Assembly: GCF_012272825.1 (NCBI RefSeq)
Contig: NZ_JAAWWS010000166.1
Span: forward strand, 11,601 to 75,600
Length of the DNA: 64,000 bases
DNA from: Wenzhouxiangella sp. XN79A
GTDB lineage: Bacteria > Pseudomonadota > Gammaproteobacteria > Xanthomonadales > Wenzhouxiangellaceae
Reading direction: 5' to 3'
In this document: piece after piece, positions 55,342-64,000 of the stretch
How the letters are laid out: each line of letters begins with the position of its first letter
Position numbering within the stretch: the first letter of the stretch is position 1
Notes under the pieces: model-generated
The model's database searches: none
What the model saw: the letters and a program-made list of their open reading frames with translations, nothing else
Told to the model about the DNA's origin: nothing
Translations under genes and position numbers: made by a program

Positions 55342-56814
55342 ATGACCCTGACCCGACCGACCCTCGCCGCGGCCGTGGCTCTCGTCCTTGGCAGCGCCGG
55401 CATGAACGCCCCCGCGCAGACCGGATCGCTGGCCGACGACCCGCGCGTGTCCGATGCCGTGCAGCTATGGACGAAGTGGATGGAGTACCAGGCCTCGATC
55501 GCGCGGGCCCCGGCCGTCTCCTGGGGCTTCGTCCACGACCAGGAACTGATCGCCAGCGGGGCCTTCGGCCAGGCCAACCCGGCCACCGACCGGCCGGCAA
55601 CGCCGGAGACGCTCTACAGCATCTGCTCGATTTCCAAGCTGTTCACCTCGGTTGCGGCCATGCAGCTGCGCGAAGACGGCGCGCTTCGGCTCGATGATCC
55701 CGTGGCCGAGCACCTGGACTGGTTCGAGGCCATCGAGGACGTCCATCCCGACGACGAAGCGATCACCGTCGGACGGCTTCTGACGCACTCGGCCGGCCTG
55801 CCGCGCGAGTCGGACTTTCCCTACTGGACCGATCCGGACTACCCGTTCCCGACCTCCGAGCAGATTCGCCGACGGTTGGGTTCACAGCAGACCCTGTACC
55901 CGGCCTCGCGCTACTTCCAGTATTCCAATCTCGGCCTGACGCTGGTCGGCGAGGTCGTGGCCGAGGTGGCCGGAGCGCCCTACGACGACTACATGCGAAG
56001 CGCGCTGCTCGACCCGCTGGGCATGGCCGACACCACCACCGACATCCCGGTCGATCTGCACGGCGGCGCGCTGGCCGTCGGCCACACCGCACTGAACCGC
56101 GACGGCACGCGCGACGCGGTGATCCCGTTTCGAACCCGAGGCATCGCCCCGGCGGCAGGCTTCGCCTCCAACGTGCCGGATCTGGCGAAGTTCGCGATGT
56201 GGCAGTTCCGCGTGCTCGACGGTGCCGATTCCGAACTGCTCAAGGCCTCCTCGCTGCGCGAAATGCAGCGTGTCCACTGGGTCGATCCCGACTGGGCGAC
56301 CACCTGGGGCCTGGGCTTCAGCGTGCGCCAGGAAGGCAACCGCAGCTTTGCCCGGCACGGCGGCGGCTGCCCGGGGTATTTCACCGAGTTCCGGATCGAG
56401 CCGAAGACGAAGATCGGCGCGATCGTGCTGACCAGCGCGATCGGCTCGGAGCCCGGCCTGTACGCCGGGCAGGCCTTCGAACTGATCGCGCCGGCGATCG
56501 AGAAGGCGCAGGAGGCATCCGGCGATGCGCCGGAGCGGAACCCCGACTTCGCGCGGTACGAAGGGGTCTACAAGAGCATCTGGGGCCAGACCGCCGTGGT
56601 CCGATGGGACGAGGGACTTGCGGTCCTGGGGCTGAGCAGCCGCACCCCGGCCGAGTCGCTGGAGCGATTCGAACACGTCGAGGGCGCAAGCTTCCGACGA
56701 ATCCGGGCCGATGGGGATACGAGCGGCGAAACGCTGCGCTTCGAGCTCGGCCCGGACGGTGAGGTGATGCGCTTCCAGCGTCACAGCATCCACATGGAGC
56801 GGATCGAGCCTTGA
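55342..56814 (+). CDS. Serine hydrolase, class C beta-lactamase-like
   Basis: 490-residue exported serine hydrolase (signal peptide about 1-26). The three catalytic motifs are present: SISK (Ser-x-x-Lys), YSN and HGG (KTG-like). It has a C-terminal extension of about 110 residues beyond the hydrolase domain. It resembles penicillin-binding-protein-like esterases/D-aminopeptidases more than a true beta-lactamase. The ATG at 55342 has AAGGAG nine bases upstream. Confidence 0.9.
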   Translation: MTLTRPTLAAAVALVLGSAGMNAPAQTGSLADDPRVSDAVQLWTKWMEYQASIARAPAVSWGFVHDQELIASGAFGQANPATDRPATPETLYSICSISKLFTSVAAMQLREDGALRLDDPVAEHLDWFEAIEDVHPDDEAITVGRLLTHSAGLPRESDFPYWTDPDYPFPTSEQIRRRLGSQQTLYPASRYFQYSNLGLTLVGEVVAEVAGAPYDDYMRSALLDPLGMADTTTDIPVDLHGGALAVGHTALNRDGTRDAVIPFRTRGIAPAAGFASNVPDLAKFAMWQFRVLDGADSELLKASSLREMQRVHWVDPDWATTWGLGFSVRQEGNRSFARHGGGCPGYFTEFRIEPKTKIGAIVLTSAIGSEPGLYAGQAFELIAPAIEKAQEASGDAPERNPDFARYEGVYKSIWGQTAVVRWDEGLAVLGLSSRTPAESLERFEHVEGASFRRIRADGDTSGETLRFELGPDGEVMRFQRHSIHMERIEP

Positions 56815-56873
56815 TCCAGCGGCGGTCGGCCAGCGCCGGCGATCCTGCCGATGAGCGCTTGACCGACACCCGC

Positions 56874-58940
56874 ATGTCCGGCTCCACCGGCCGGTCGCTC
56901 GCGCCGCTGCGCGCGCACCTGTTCGGCCGCTTCCGGCTGACCACGCTCGACGGCCGCGAGATCCCGATCAGCGGAAAACGGGCGCAGGCGGTGCTGGCGA
57001 TTCTCTGCCTGGCGCCGGGCGAGCCGATCGAGCGCGAGCAGCTCAGCCAGCTGCTGTGGCGCGGCAAGTTCCGGGCCCAGGCCCGGGCCAGCCTGCGCCA
57101 GACCCTGCTGGAGTTGAAGCGGTCCCTGGCCGAAACGTGTCCCGATCCGTTCGAAGGCAGCCGGGAACACGTCACGCTCCGCACCGACGCGCTGGACACC
57201 GATCTGGCCGAACTGGAGTCCGCGCTGGCCGGATACCGGCATGAGCAGGCGCGCGCGCTGGTGCTTGCAATCGGAAACCAGCCGCTGCTCGACGGCCTGG
57301 ACTTCGGCGCGGCCTTCGAGGAGTGGTTGAGTGCCCGCCGAGGCCAGGTCGAACAGCGCCTGCAGGTCGCCATCGAACAGTCGCTGGTCGGCGACGGGAC
57401 GCGTCGAGCGGACCATGCCCGCAGCCGATTGCGCGAGGCCTGGCATCAACGCGGCCGGTCACGATCCTCGGACGAGCGCGACATCCGGGTGGCCGTGCTG
57501 CCGTTCCGGGCCCCGTCGGACGCCGAAGATCTGACGGTCTTCGCCCACGGCCTGTTCGACGAACTGGTCACGACGCTGGGCCAGGTGCCCCAGCTGCGGG
57601 TGGCCGGCCGCGGCTCGTCTCGAACGCTGCAGGGCGCTGCGCTGAGCCCGGCCGACGCGGCGAAGACCCTGAACGTGACCCACCTGGTCGAAGGCTCGAT
57701 TCGACGCCACGGCGACACCGTGCGGGTCCACGTCGACCTGGTCGACGGCAGCGACGGCTTCGAAACCTGGTCGGGCAGCTTCGACGGCGAACGCACGGAC
57801 CTGTTCGCGCTCCAGCAATCCATCGCCGAGGCCGTGACGCAGGAACTGAGCGCTGCCCTGCGGCTGCGGATCAGCCGCCCGGCACAGCGCCGGAGTACAC
57901 CCGACAAGGCCGCCTACGCGCTGTACCTCCAGGGACGCACCCTGACCGCGCGCGCGATCGGCGACGGCGTGCTGGCCAAGGCCGTGGAACTGCTCGAGGC
58001 TTCGCTGGCGATCGATCCCGACTTCGCCGCGTGCTGGACCGCGCTGGCCGAAGCCCATGTCTACACCGCCGTCTACACGCCCTGCCTGGACCGGCTCGGC
58101 CAATCGGAGCGGATGGCCGAATGCGCGATGAAGGCGATCGAGCTCGATCCGCTCCAGGGCCATGCCCGGGCCATGCTCGGCATTCACCGCTGGACGCTGA
58201 ACGACCCGGTCGGGGCGCTGGACCTGGCCCACGAAGCCTATCGACTCGAACCGCACAACCCCGACGTGGTGCTGCGTCTGGGCTCGTTCCTGCTCTACAT
58301 CGGCCGGACCCGCGAGGCCCTGCCCTACATCGAGGCGGCGGTCGACCAGGATCCGGTCAACGGCCGCAATTACGCGATGCTCTGCGTGGCGCGTCTCAAC
58401 CTCGGCCAGGTCGACGGCGCCATCGAGGCGGGCCGGCGGATGGTCGATCTCGGCCTGCCGTCGATGTGGCTGGCGGTGGCCACGGCCGCCTCGGGCGACC
58501 GCAAGCTGGCCGTCGACCAGTACCGCCAGACCATGGCGCTGATGAACAAGACCATGTTCCCGCCGGCCGGCTCGCGCCCGCTGAGCGGACCGGCACTGTA
58601 TGCGTTCTGGCAGATTGCCGCGCGCGGCGTCTGCAGCGGCCGATCGATACAGCGCAAGGTCTACTGCGCCTTGCTCGAGAATCTCCACGCCACCCTGCAC
58701 GACCCCTGCGACACCAGCATCGTCCTCCCGGCCATCTGGATGGGCCAGGCCGACCTGGTCTTCAAGACGCTCGGAACGCAGATCACGCCGGCCAACATGT
58801 TCTGCCTGATGTCGATGTGGGCCGACCTCGAGCCCATTCGGCAAATCCGGCTGCACGCCGGTTTTCCATCCTTCGCAGAACGGATCGGCCTGACCGCGGC
58901 CTGGGAGAAATATGGCCACCCGGATCTGCTGACCGGCTGA
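56874..58940 (+). CDS. Winged-helix/TolB-N-like/TPR transcriptional regulator
   Basis: 688 residues from the ATG at 56874; a TTG at 56811 overlapping the upstream stop would add 21 residues. The N-terminal OmpR/SARP-like winged helix (FGRFRLTTLDGREI to LWRGKFRAQARASLRQTLLELK) with a BTAD-like region is followed by a CadC-family FlgO/TolB-N-like segment (IRVAVLPFRAPSDAED, LVEGSIRRHGDTVRV), then TPR repeats. No transmembrane helix is seen, so it is a soluble regulator. It overlaps or abuts the hydrolase gene and may control its neighbours. Confidence 0.8.
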   Translation: MSGSTGRSLAPLRAHLFGRFRLTTLDGREIPISGKRAQAVLAILCLAPGEPIEREQLSQLLWRGKFRAQARASLRQTLLELKRSLAETCPDPFEGSREHVTLRTDALDTDLAELESALAGYRHEQARALVLAIGNQPLLDGLDFGAAFEEWLSARRGQVEQRLQVAIEQSLVGDGTRRADHARSRLREAWHQRGRSRSSDERDIRVAVLPFRAPSDAEDLTVFAHGLFDELVTTLGQVPQLRVAGRGSSRTLQGAALSPADAAKTLNVTHLVEGSIRRHGDTVRVHVDLVDGSDGFETWSGSFDGERTDLFALQQSIAEAVTQELSAALRLRISRPAQRRSTPDKAAYALYLQGRTLTARAIGDGVLAKAVELLEASLAIDPDFAACWTALAEAHVYTAVYTPCLDRLGQSERMAECAMKAIELDPLQGHARAMLGIHRWTLNDPVGALDLAHEAYRLEPHNPDVVLRLGSFLLYIGRTREALPYIEAAVDQDPVNGRNYAMLCVARLNLGQVDGAIEAGRRMVDLGLPSMWLAVATAASGDRKLAVDQYRQTMALMNKTMFPPAGSRPLSGPALYAFWQIAARGVCSGRSIQRKVYCALLENLHATLHDPCDTSIVLPAIWMGQADLVFKTLGTQITPANMFCLMSMWADLEPIRQIRLHAGFPSFAERIGLTAAWEKYGHPDLLTG

Positions 58941-59037
58941 CCGCGCCGGCCTCGGGCCAGCCTCACACAAGGCAGTATTGACGCAACTCTGACGCTGGCG
59001 GCATTGCTCCGGGTGCTCCTCCAGACCCAAACTGGTC

Positions 59038-59053
59038 TGTGATGAGCATCACA
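59038..59053. promoter_or_regulatory. Perfect CRP/Clp-type palindrome
   Basis: TGTGATGAGCATCACA has the CRP-family pattern TGTGA-N6-TCACA with no mismatch, and is itself a perfect palindrome. It lies 72 bases before the TTG start of the DUF418 gene, a normal distance for activation. Lysobacterales carry Clp, a CRP homologue with the same recognition sequence. Confidence 0.5.
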
Positions 59054-59124
59054 CCGCACAGGGTTCTGCAATCGACGCGATCTGCGCGATCGAATGGCCG
59101 TGCGCATCGTCCGGGTCGGGACCG

Positions 59125-60372
59125 TTGAACGCGCCCGGTCCGGCGGCAATCGGTGAGCGCATCGAGCTGCTCGATGCGCTGCGGGGCGTGGCCCTGCTCG
59201 GCATTCTTCTGGCCAATATGATGGTGTTCTCCGGCTGGGTCTTCATGTCATCGGAACAGCAGGCGGCGCTGGCTGGAGCGCTACCGGCCGAGATTTCCAG
59301 GTTCCTGTTCTACCTGCTGCTCGACGGCAAGTTCTACACCGTGTTCTCGCTGCTGTTCGGCATCGGATTCGCCGTGCAGCTGGAGCGGCTGAGCGCGCGC
59401 CGACCCGATGCCGTCCGGATCTACACCCGGCGACTGCTCGGCCTGCTGCTCATCGGCCTGTTCCACCTGATGTTCATCTGGGTCGGCGACATCCTGACGC
59501 TCTACGCACTGATCGGCTTCACGCTGCTGCTGGCCCGGAACTGGTCGAACCAGACCCTGACCCGGGCCGCCGTGGCGCTGATCCTCCTGCCGGTGCCGGC
59601 CTACGTGCTGTGGGGTCTGCTGATCGGGTCGCCCCCCGGCTCCGCCGCGACGGTGGCCGCAGAAGCCTATCGCACATGGGCCAGCCCGAATGCGACGTTG
59701 TCGTGGGTCGAAACCATGCGACTGCCGGGCTGGGCGGCCTACCGCGACTGGGTGCTGGCAATCTGGCCGTTCCGGATTCCCAACGTGCTCGACAGCTGGC
59801 GGATTCCGAAGGTCATGGGGCTGTTCTTTCTCGGCGCCTGCATCGGCCGTCGCTTGATGGCCGGCCGCTTGCTCGACGACACGCCGCTGCTCGAACGCGT
59901 GCTGGTCGTCGGACTGATCATCGGACTGCCGGCCAACCTCGTCTACGCAAGCCTCGGCGGCCTCGGACCCTACAGCCAGCAACTCTCGGGCACCGGCCTG
60001 GTCGCCACCATCGCCTATGCAGTGGGCGTCGTCCCGCTCGGGCTGGCCTACGCCGCGGCGCTGGCTCTGCTGTGGCGGCGCGGTGCCGGATGGCTGCGGG
60101 CTTTCGCCCCGGCCGGGCGGATGGCGCTCACGAATTACCTGATGCATTCCGTCGTCATGGGCCTTGTGTTTCTCGGTTACGGACTGGGCCTGGCCGGGCA
60201 ACTCGCGCCCTGGCAGTCCTGGCTGCTGGCCGGACTCACCGTCGTCCTGCAGATCCTGCTATCGCGTGCCTGGCTGGCCCGGTTCCGCTTCGGTCCGGCC
60301 GAATGGCTCTGGCGCTGGGCGACCTACGGCACCCGCACACCCCTGCGCATCATCGAACCGGCCGCGACATGA
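59125..60372 (+). CDS. DUF418 membrane protein
   Basis: 415-residue YeiB-like integral membrane protein. The opening LDALRGVALLGILLANMMVFSG is the family hallmark, and the C-terminal DUF418 domain shows FAPAGRMALTNYLMHSV. About ten helices are expected. It starts at TTG, since no ATG is in frame before the conserved region. The CRP-like site lies upstream. A second member is at 63188. Confidence 0.88.
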   Translation: MNAPGPAAIGERIELLDALRGVALLGILLANMMVFSGWVFMSSEQQAALAGALPAEISRFLFYLLLDGKFYTVFSLLFGIGFAVQLERLSARRPDAVRIYTRRLLGLLLIGLFHLMFIWVGDILTLYALIGFTLLLARNWSNQTLTRAAVALILLPVPAYVLWGLLIGSPPGSAATVAAEAYRTWASPNATLSWVETMRLPGWAAYRDWVLAIWPFRIPNVLDSWRIPKVMGLFFLGACIGRRLMAGRLLDDTPLLERVLVVGLIIGLPANLVYASLGGLGPYSQQLSGTGLVATIAYAVGVVPLGLAYAAALALLWRRGAGWLRAFAPAGRMALTNYLMHSVVMGLVFLGYGLGLAGQLAPWQSWLLAGLTVVLQILLSRAWLARFRFGPAEWLWRWATYGTRTPLRIIEPAAT

Positions 60373-60458
60373 CGCATCGATGCCCAGGACCCGATACGAA
60401 CCCTGAAGAGACCGAACCCGGTCACGCCGTTCCCACCACCAATCAACAAGGAACCACC

Positions 60459-60932
60459 ATGAAATCATCCAACACGATCCGCACAATGACCGCTTCGCTC
60501 GCCCTGCTGTTCGCGGTGTGCCTTGCCGCACCGGCCGCTGCACAACTGGACGTCTGGGAAGACTACGAAGTCTCCGATGCCACCTGGAGCGTGACGATGG
60601 TCAAGCTCGAGCCGGGCACCCAGGACATCTATCTGGAAGGCCTGAAGTCGACCTGGGTCGCGGCCAATGAGGTGGCCAAGTCGCTGGGCCACATCGAGGA
60701 CTACGCGATCTACGCCAACCAGGCCGTTGCCCGCGGCGCGTTCGACCTGCTCCTGGTCATGAAATTTCCGAGCACCGCAATGATGGCGCCGAGCCGCGCG
60801 CGATACAACGAGTTCATGGAAGCCTGGGGCAACGAAAACATGGACGCCAGCAACGAGAAGGTCCTGGAGCTGTACAACGAGATCCGTGAGATCCAGGGCG
60901 AGTACATGCTTCGAGAAATCACGCTGAAGTGA
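60459..60932 (+). CDS. Exported small protein of unknown function
   Basis: 157 residues with a signal peptide (MKSSNTIRT to about 28). The mature part (VTMVKLEPGTQDIYLEGLKS, YAIYANQAVARGAFDLLLVMKF) resembles a dimeric alpha/beta-barrel or SnoaL-like fold, but I cannot place it. The ATG at 60459 has AAGGAA upstream. The hairpin at 60940-60985 follows. Confidence 0.65.
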   Translation: MKSSNTIRTMTASLALLFAVCLAAPAAAQLDVWEDYEVSDATWSVTMVKLEPGTQDIYLEGLKSTWVAANEVAKSLGHIEDYAIYANQAVARGAFDLLLVMKFPSTAMMAPSRARYNEFMEAWGNENMDASNEKVLELYNEIREIQGEYMLREITLK

Positions 60933-60939
60933 TCCAGAC

Positions 60940-60985
60940 GTCCGCTGCGCTGCAAGGAAACCGTCTCCTTGCAGCGCAGCTGGAC
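60940..60985 (+). terminator. Strong hairpin, terminator-like
   Basis: GCTGCGCTGCAAGGA and its exact complement form a 15-bp stem around a 7-base loop, extended by GTCC/GGAC with one bulged base. It begins eight bases after the stop of the 60459 gene. The T-tract is poor (TTCCTTCG), so it may be a stabilising rather than fully terminating structure. Confidence 0.55.
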
Positions 60986-61103
60986 TTCCTTCGACACCGA
61001 TTGAAAGGAGAGCCGGCATGTATCGCTCAACTGTCGTGCGCGCAGTCGAACGTAGGACAGCAGGCAGTCTGTCAGCTTCTTGCCCGTTCAACGGAAAGGA
61101 GCC

Positions 61104-61922
61104 ATGAGCACGACGGTTTCAGGTCCGGATCACCAGACGTCTGACCGTGCGCCGGACAGCTCGTTGACCCGCTTCGTCGATCGCTGGATCTTCGTGCTGA
61201 TGGCGGTCTGGTTCATCGCGATCACGCTCGTCGGATTCATCCCGACCTCGCTGGAGAAAATCGCCGCCGTCGAGGCCGGCATGCGGGCACCCTTCCCACT
61301 CATGCTGCACGCGCACGCCGTACTGATGGGTGCGTTCCTTGTGCTGCTCCTGGTCCAGGCCCTGCTGGTGGCCACAGGCAGGCAGCACCATCACCAGAAG
61401 CTTGGCCTGGCTGGCATGGTGCTTGCCCCCGCTATCGTGGTGGTGGGTTGTCTTCTGGTGCCGATCATCCACTACGAGGTGTGGGCCATGGCGCAGGCGG
61501 CTCCGCAGGAAGCGCAGGTCGAGCTGCAGCGGGCCATGGTCTTCATCAGAAACATCATGCTGCTGCAGATTCAGGTCGGCATCCTGTTCACGATCTACAT
61601 CGGCATCGCCCTGTATCTGCGCAAGTCCGACCCGGACATGCACAAACGACTGATCTTTCTTGCCGTGGCGCTTCCCCTGCCGGCTGCCTTGGATCGTATT
61701 GACTGGCTGCCGCACACGATGCCGGAGACCCCGCTGGCCTCGTTCTTGTACATCCTGCTCGCGGTGGCCCCGATGTTCACCTGGGATGTGCTGCGCACGC
61801 GCAAGGTACACAGGGCCTACGGCCTCTGGCTGGCTGGCTTCCTGCCTTCCTCCGTGCTGATCTATCTGCTCTGGAACACCGACTGGTGGCAGGCCACCGC
61901 AGCACGACTGGTGGGTCTGTGA
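61104..61922 (+). CDS. Seven-helix membrane protein of unknown function
   Basis: 272 residues with about seven membrane helices. His-containing helices (LMLHAHAVLMGAFLVLLLVQALL, RQHHHQKLG, PIIHYEVWAM) recall heme-binding DUF membrane proteins, but no family was recognised. The ATG at 61104 follows AAAGGA. It is a separate unit, not obviously linked to the genes around it. Confidence 0.6.
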   Translation: MSTTVSGPDHQTSDRAPDSSLTRFVDRWIFVLMAVWFIAITLVGFIPTSLEKIAAVEAGMRAPFPLMLHAHAVLMGAFLVLLLVQALLVATGRQHHHQKLGLAGMVLAPAIVVVGCLLVPIIHYEVWAMAQAAPQEAQVELQRAMVFIRNIMLLQIQVGILFTIYIGIALYLRKSDPDMHKRLIFLAVALPLPAALDRIDWLPHTMPETPLASFLYILLAVAPMFTWDVLRTRKVHRAYGLWLAGFLPSSVLIYLLWNTDWWQATAARLVGL

Positions 61923-61998
61923 GCCCGGATCTGCCGACTGGCCACCTGCGCCCCGCGATGGGAACCAACCAAGTCGGTCTGGACGCACGACCCAAGCG

Positions 61999-62373
61999 AT
62001 GAGCGAACCCAAGCCCACCACGGCCGATGTTGCCGCCGACTTCACCGCCTTGTGGCTGACCGGTGAGTTCCGAGCCGCCGGCGAGAAGTACTGGGCTGAC
62101 GACGTCGTGAGCATGGAACCGCGCGCATTGGCCGACGGTACCGCCGCCGAATCCCGCGGCATCGAGGCGGTGCGTAGCAAGAACCTGCGCTGGTGTTCGA
62201 CCCACGGCATCGAGGATTTGAGTATCGACGGACCGTTCGTGACCGGAGACCATTTCGTGCTGTTTGCCGACATGCTGATTGCCCACGCCGGGCAGCGAAC
62301 TCCGCACAGCGAGATTGCTGTGTTTGTCGTCCGCGACGGCAGAATCGTCGAGGAGCGCTTTTTTTATGAGTGA
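61999..62373 (+). CDS. SnoaL-like domain protein
   Basis: 124-residue cytosolic NTF2-fold protein: FTALWLTGEFRAAGEKYWADDVVS, then SIDGPFVTGDHFVLFADM and EIAVFVVRDGRIVEERFFY. The family covers small catalytic or binding roles. The start ATG at 61999 is the first, though no strong Shine-Dalgarno is seen. It is followed by an untranslated stretch with a small inverted repeat. Confidence 0.7.
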   Translation: MSEPKPTTADVAADFTALWLTGEFRAAGEKYWADDVVSMEPRALADGTAAESRGIEAVRSKNLRWCSTHGIEDLSIDGPFVTGDHFVLFADMLIAHAGQRTPHSEIAVFVVRDGRIVEERFFYE

Positions 62374-62514
62374 CGAAAGAATTTCTTCGCGCAGAGACAC
62401 GCCTGATTCGGCACGACACCTTCGCTTCTTGCGCTGATGCGCAAACCGCCAAGGCCCCGTCGCCGCGGCTGAGGCGTAGAGGAAGAGCATAAAGGAAACG
62501 CTGTTCGTAGTAGC

Positions 62515-62534
62515 TATCCGAAAGTTATCGGATA
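62515..62534. promoter_or_regulatory. Inverted repeat before VOC gene
   Basis: TATCCG-AAAGTTAT-CGGATA is a 6-bp inverted repeat with an 8-base spacer, 22 bases before the ATG of the VOC gene, just ahead of AAGGAG (62544-62549). It may be an operator; the short arms make chance possible. Confidence 0.3.
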
Positions 62535-62555
62535 CCGGAATCCAAGGAGAACGCA

Positions 62556-63137
62556 ATGACTACTTCAAGCAAAAAACTGGCCCACGTGGTTTATCGAACG
62601 CGCCGCTTTGCCGAGATGCTGGACTGGTATGGCACGGTATTCGGCGCCCGGGTTCAACACCGGAATCCGGCGATGGCTTTTTTGACCTTCGATGACGAAC
62701 ATCATCGCTTCGCGTTTCTCGACTTGTCCGTGATCGACCCCGAAGGCTCCGAGCCCGAGGCACAAGGGTGGGTCGGGGTAGATCATCTGGCCTGGACCCA
62801 GGCCTCGCTCGACGACTTGTTCGCGCACTATGCGCACTGCAAGTCCAGTGGGATCGAACCCTACTGGTGTGTGCATCATGGACTGACGATTTCGATGTAC
62901 TACGCCGACCCCGACGGCAACCAGATGGAATTCCAGGTCGATGCGTTCGATACGGCCGAGGAATGCAACGCCTATATTTCCGGCCCGCCGTTCGAAGTCA
63001 ATCCGGTCGGCGTTGAATTCGACCCCGAGGAATGGCTGGCCGCGGTCGCGAACGGCGCGTCGCTGGACGACTTCCGTGAGCGCAAGGTTCATGAACCGGT
63101 CTCTCCGATCCGCGGAGCGGTCAGCGCGCTGCTCTGA
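62556..63137 (+). CDS. VOC family dioxygenase-like protein
   Basis: 193-residue VOC-fold protein like catechol/biphenyl extradiol dioxygenases. Likely metal ligands are His in LAHVVYRT (about residue 10), His in GVDHLAWT (about 72) and Glu in NQMEFQVD (about 122). About 55 extra residues follow the fold. The ATG has AAGGAG just upstream. The substrate is not known. Confidence 0.85.
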   Translation: MTTSSKKLAHVVYRTRRFAEMLDWYGTVFGARVQHRNPAMAFLTFDDEHHRFAFLDLSVIDPEGSEPEAQGWVGVDHLAWTQASLDDLFAHYAHCKSSGIEPYWCVHHGLTISMYYADPDGNQMEFQVDAFDTAEECNAYISGPPFEVNPVGVEFDPEEWLAAVANGASLDDFRERKVHEPVSPIRGAVSALL

Positions 63138-63187
63138 AGCGATGGCGAAGGCCTGGAACCCATCGACCGAACCCGGAACCCCGAATC

Positions 63188-64000
63188 ATGAGCCTGACCC
63201 TGGATACGCCTGCGCCTGCGCCGATGACGAACAGCGATCGCTATCTCGTCATGGATGTACTGCGCGGCTTCGCGCTACTCGGCGTGATGATGATGAACCT
63301 CCACGAGTTCGGCGGCGTGGATGTGCTGATCACCGCCGAGCAGCTGGCGGATCTGCCGTCGGCAGCGCTCGACGAGCGGCTTGCGTTCGGGCTGCAACTG
63401 TTCGTTTACAACAAGGCAAACACGCTTTTTGCCTTTCTGTTCGGGCTGGGTTTCTGGGTGCAGATGGAGCGCCTTCAGGCGCGCGGTGCGCCTTTCCGGT
63501 CGATCTATCTTCGACGTGCAGGCATCCTGCTGGTCCTCGGGTGGATCCACCTGCTGTGCTTTTTCGGCTGGGATATTCTGCACGTCTACGGCATCGCCGC
63601 CTTTATCCTGTTCTTTTGCCGAAAGCTGCCGGATCGGGCGCTGCTGTGGATCGGTCTCGTCCTGCTGCTGTTCGCCCGGCCGTTCGTGACCTGGGCCTTC
63701 GAGGTCAGCGGGATCACGGCACTGTTCGACGATCCTGCTGCCGTCGAGGCCGAGCTCCTGGCCCGCCAGGCGGCCGCGCAGTCCGGTGACTTTTTCACTT
63801 TTGTCGCCCTGGTCAATCAGGACTACCTGCGGTGGGCGCTGACCGGCGGACTGTTCGGCTGGATCTTCTACGCGCTGGGCCGGTTCTTCATGGGCGCCTG
63901 GGTTGCACGCCGGGGCTGGATTCAGAACGCCTCCGATCATCTCTCCATGTTTCGCCGCTGGCTCTGGCCGTTGCTGATTGTCGGCCTGCTGATGGAGAGT
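63188..64000 (+). CDS. DUF418 membrane protein (3' truncated by window)
   Basis: 271 residues visible, starting at the ATG at 63188 and running to the last base. MDVLRGFALLGVMMMNLHEFGG is the same family opening as at 59125. The C-terminal DUF418 domain lies beyond the window. Paralogue of the DUF418 gene at 59125, though the two share no operon. Confidence 0.85.
   Translation, partial: MSLTLDTPAPAPMTNSDRYLVMDVLRGFALLGVMMMNLHEFGGVDVLITAEQLADLPSAALDERLAFGLQLFVYNKANTLFAFLFGLGFWVQMERLQARGAPFRSIYLRRAGILLVLGWIHLLCFFGWDILHVYGIAAFILFFCRKLPDRALLWIGLVLLLFARPFVTWAFEVSGITALFDDPAAVEAELLARQAAAQSGDFFTFVALVNQDYLRWALTGGLFGWIFYALGRFFMGAWVARRGWIQNASDHLSMFRRWLWPLLIVGLLMES

Overview
This is a high-GC, gene-dense chromosomal window that looks like a gammaproteobacterium. 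The mix of genes (formate-dependent PurT, ChaA, a sigma-70-like ECF factor coupled to a membrane Ser/Thr kinase with TPRs, a DUF1501/DUF1800 pair, several GGDEF proteins, and secreted proteins ending in a GFE motif) suggests a Lysobacterales/Wenzhouxiangella-like heterotroph. The taxonomy is inference. No photosynthesis genes, rRNA, tRNA, CRISPR array or complete insertion sequence was seen.

Layout. 1-1150 is an array of REP/BIME-like hairpin repeats. 1.2-6.3 kb (leftward): purT, an EcsC-family gene, an AI-2E-type exporter, a remnant of a Pmp3/YqaE gene and chaA. 6.5-18.1 kb: small secreted and membrane proteins, a Sel1/TPR-like lipoprotein, a formylglycine-generating-enzyme-like membrane protein, two GGDEF proteins, a frameshifted SnoaL-like gene and a type II NADH dehydrogenase. 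18.3-27.7 kb: a 1916-residue secreted multidomain protein, divergent from an ECF sigma factor/Ser-Thr kinase operon. 27.8-31.6 kb: a DesK/DesR-like two-component pair with direct repeats in front, a CHAD protein and a lipoprotein.

The most interesting part is 31.6-44.2 kb, a tightly packed 12-gene leftward operon for making and using a linear tetrapyrrole (bilin). In transcription order it encodes a ferredoxin-dependent bilin reductase resembling pre-PcyA, an unrecognised 1330-residue helical protein, a [2Fe-2S] ferredoxin, a V4R protein, an acidic disordered protein with three copies of a Trp motif, a phycobiliprotein-like globin (BBAG type) with Cys-x-Arg-Asp, a second V4R-like protein, a Ser/Thr kinase, an orphan protein, a Cys-based phosphatase, an FAD/NAD(P)H reductase and a heme oxygenase. 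A BBAG + two V4R + Fe-S + pre-PcyA core has, as I recall, been described in non-photosynthetic bacteria as ancestral to cyanobacterial bilin synthesis and phycobiliproteins. The kinase/phosphatase pair, giant protein, Trp-motif protein and orphan are, to my knowledge, uncharacterised. A plausible working: heme oxygenase opens heme, the FAD reductase and ferredoxin feed electrons to the bilin reductase, the globin holds the product, V4R proteins act as small-molecule-binding partners, and kinase/phosphatase set the state of the assembly.

44.8-64 kb: a TPR-GGDEF diguanylate cyclase divergent from the bilin operon, a DUF1501/DUF1800 pair, a glutathionyl-hydroquinone reductase with a gamma-glutamylcyclotransferase, a WD40-like/CehA-McbA-like hydrolase, a serine beta-lactamase-like hydrolase, a winged-helix/TPR regulator, two DUF418 membrane proteins (the last cut by the window edge), a VOC-fold protein and small SnoaL-like proteins. 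A perfect CRP/Clp-type palindrome precedes the first DUF418 gene.
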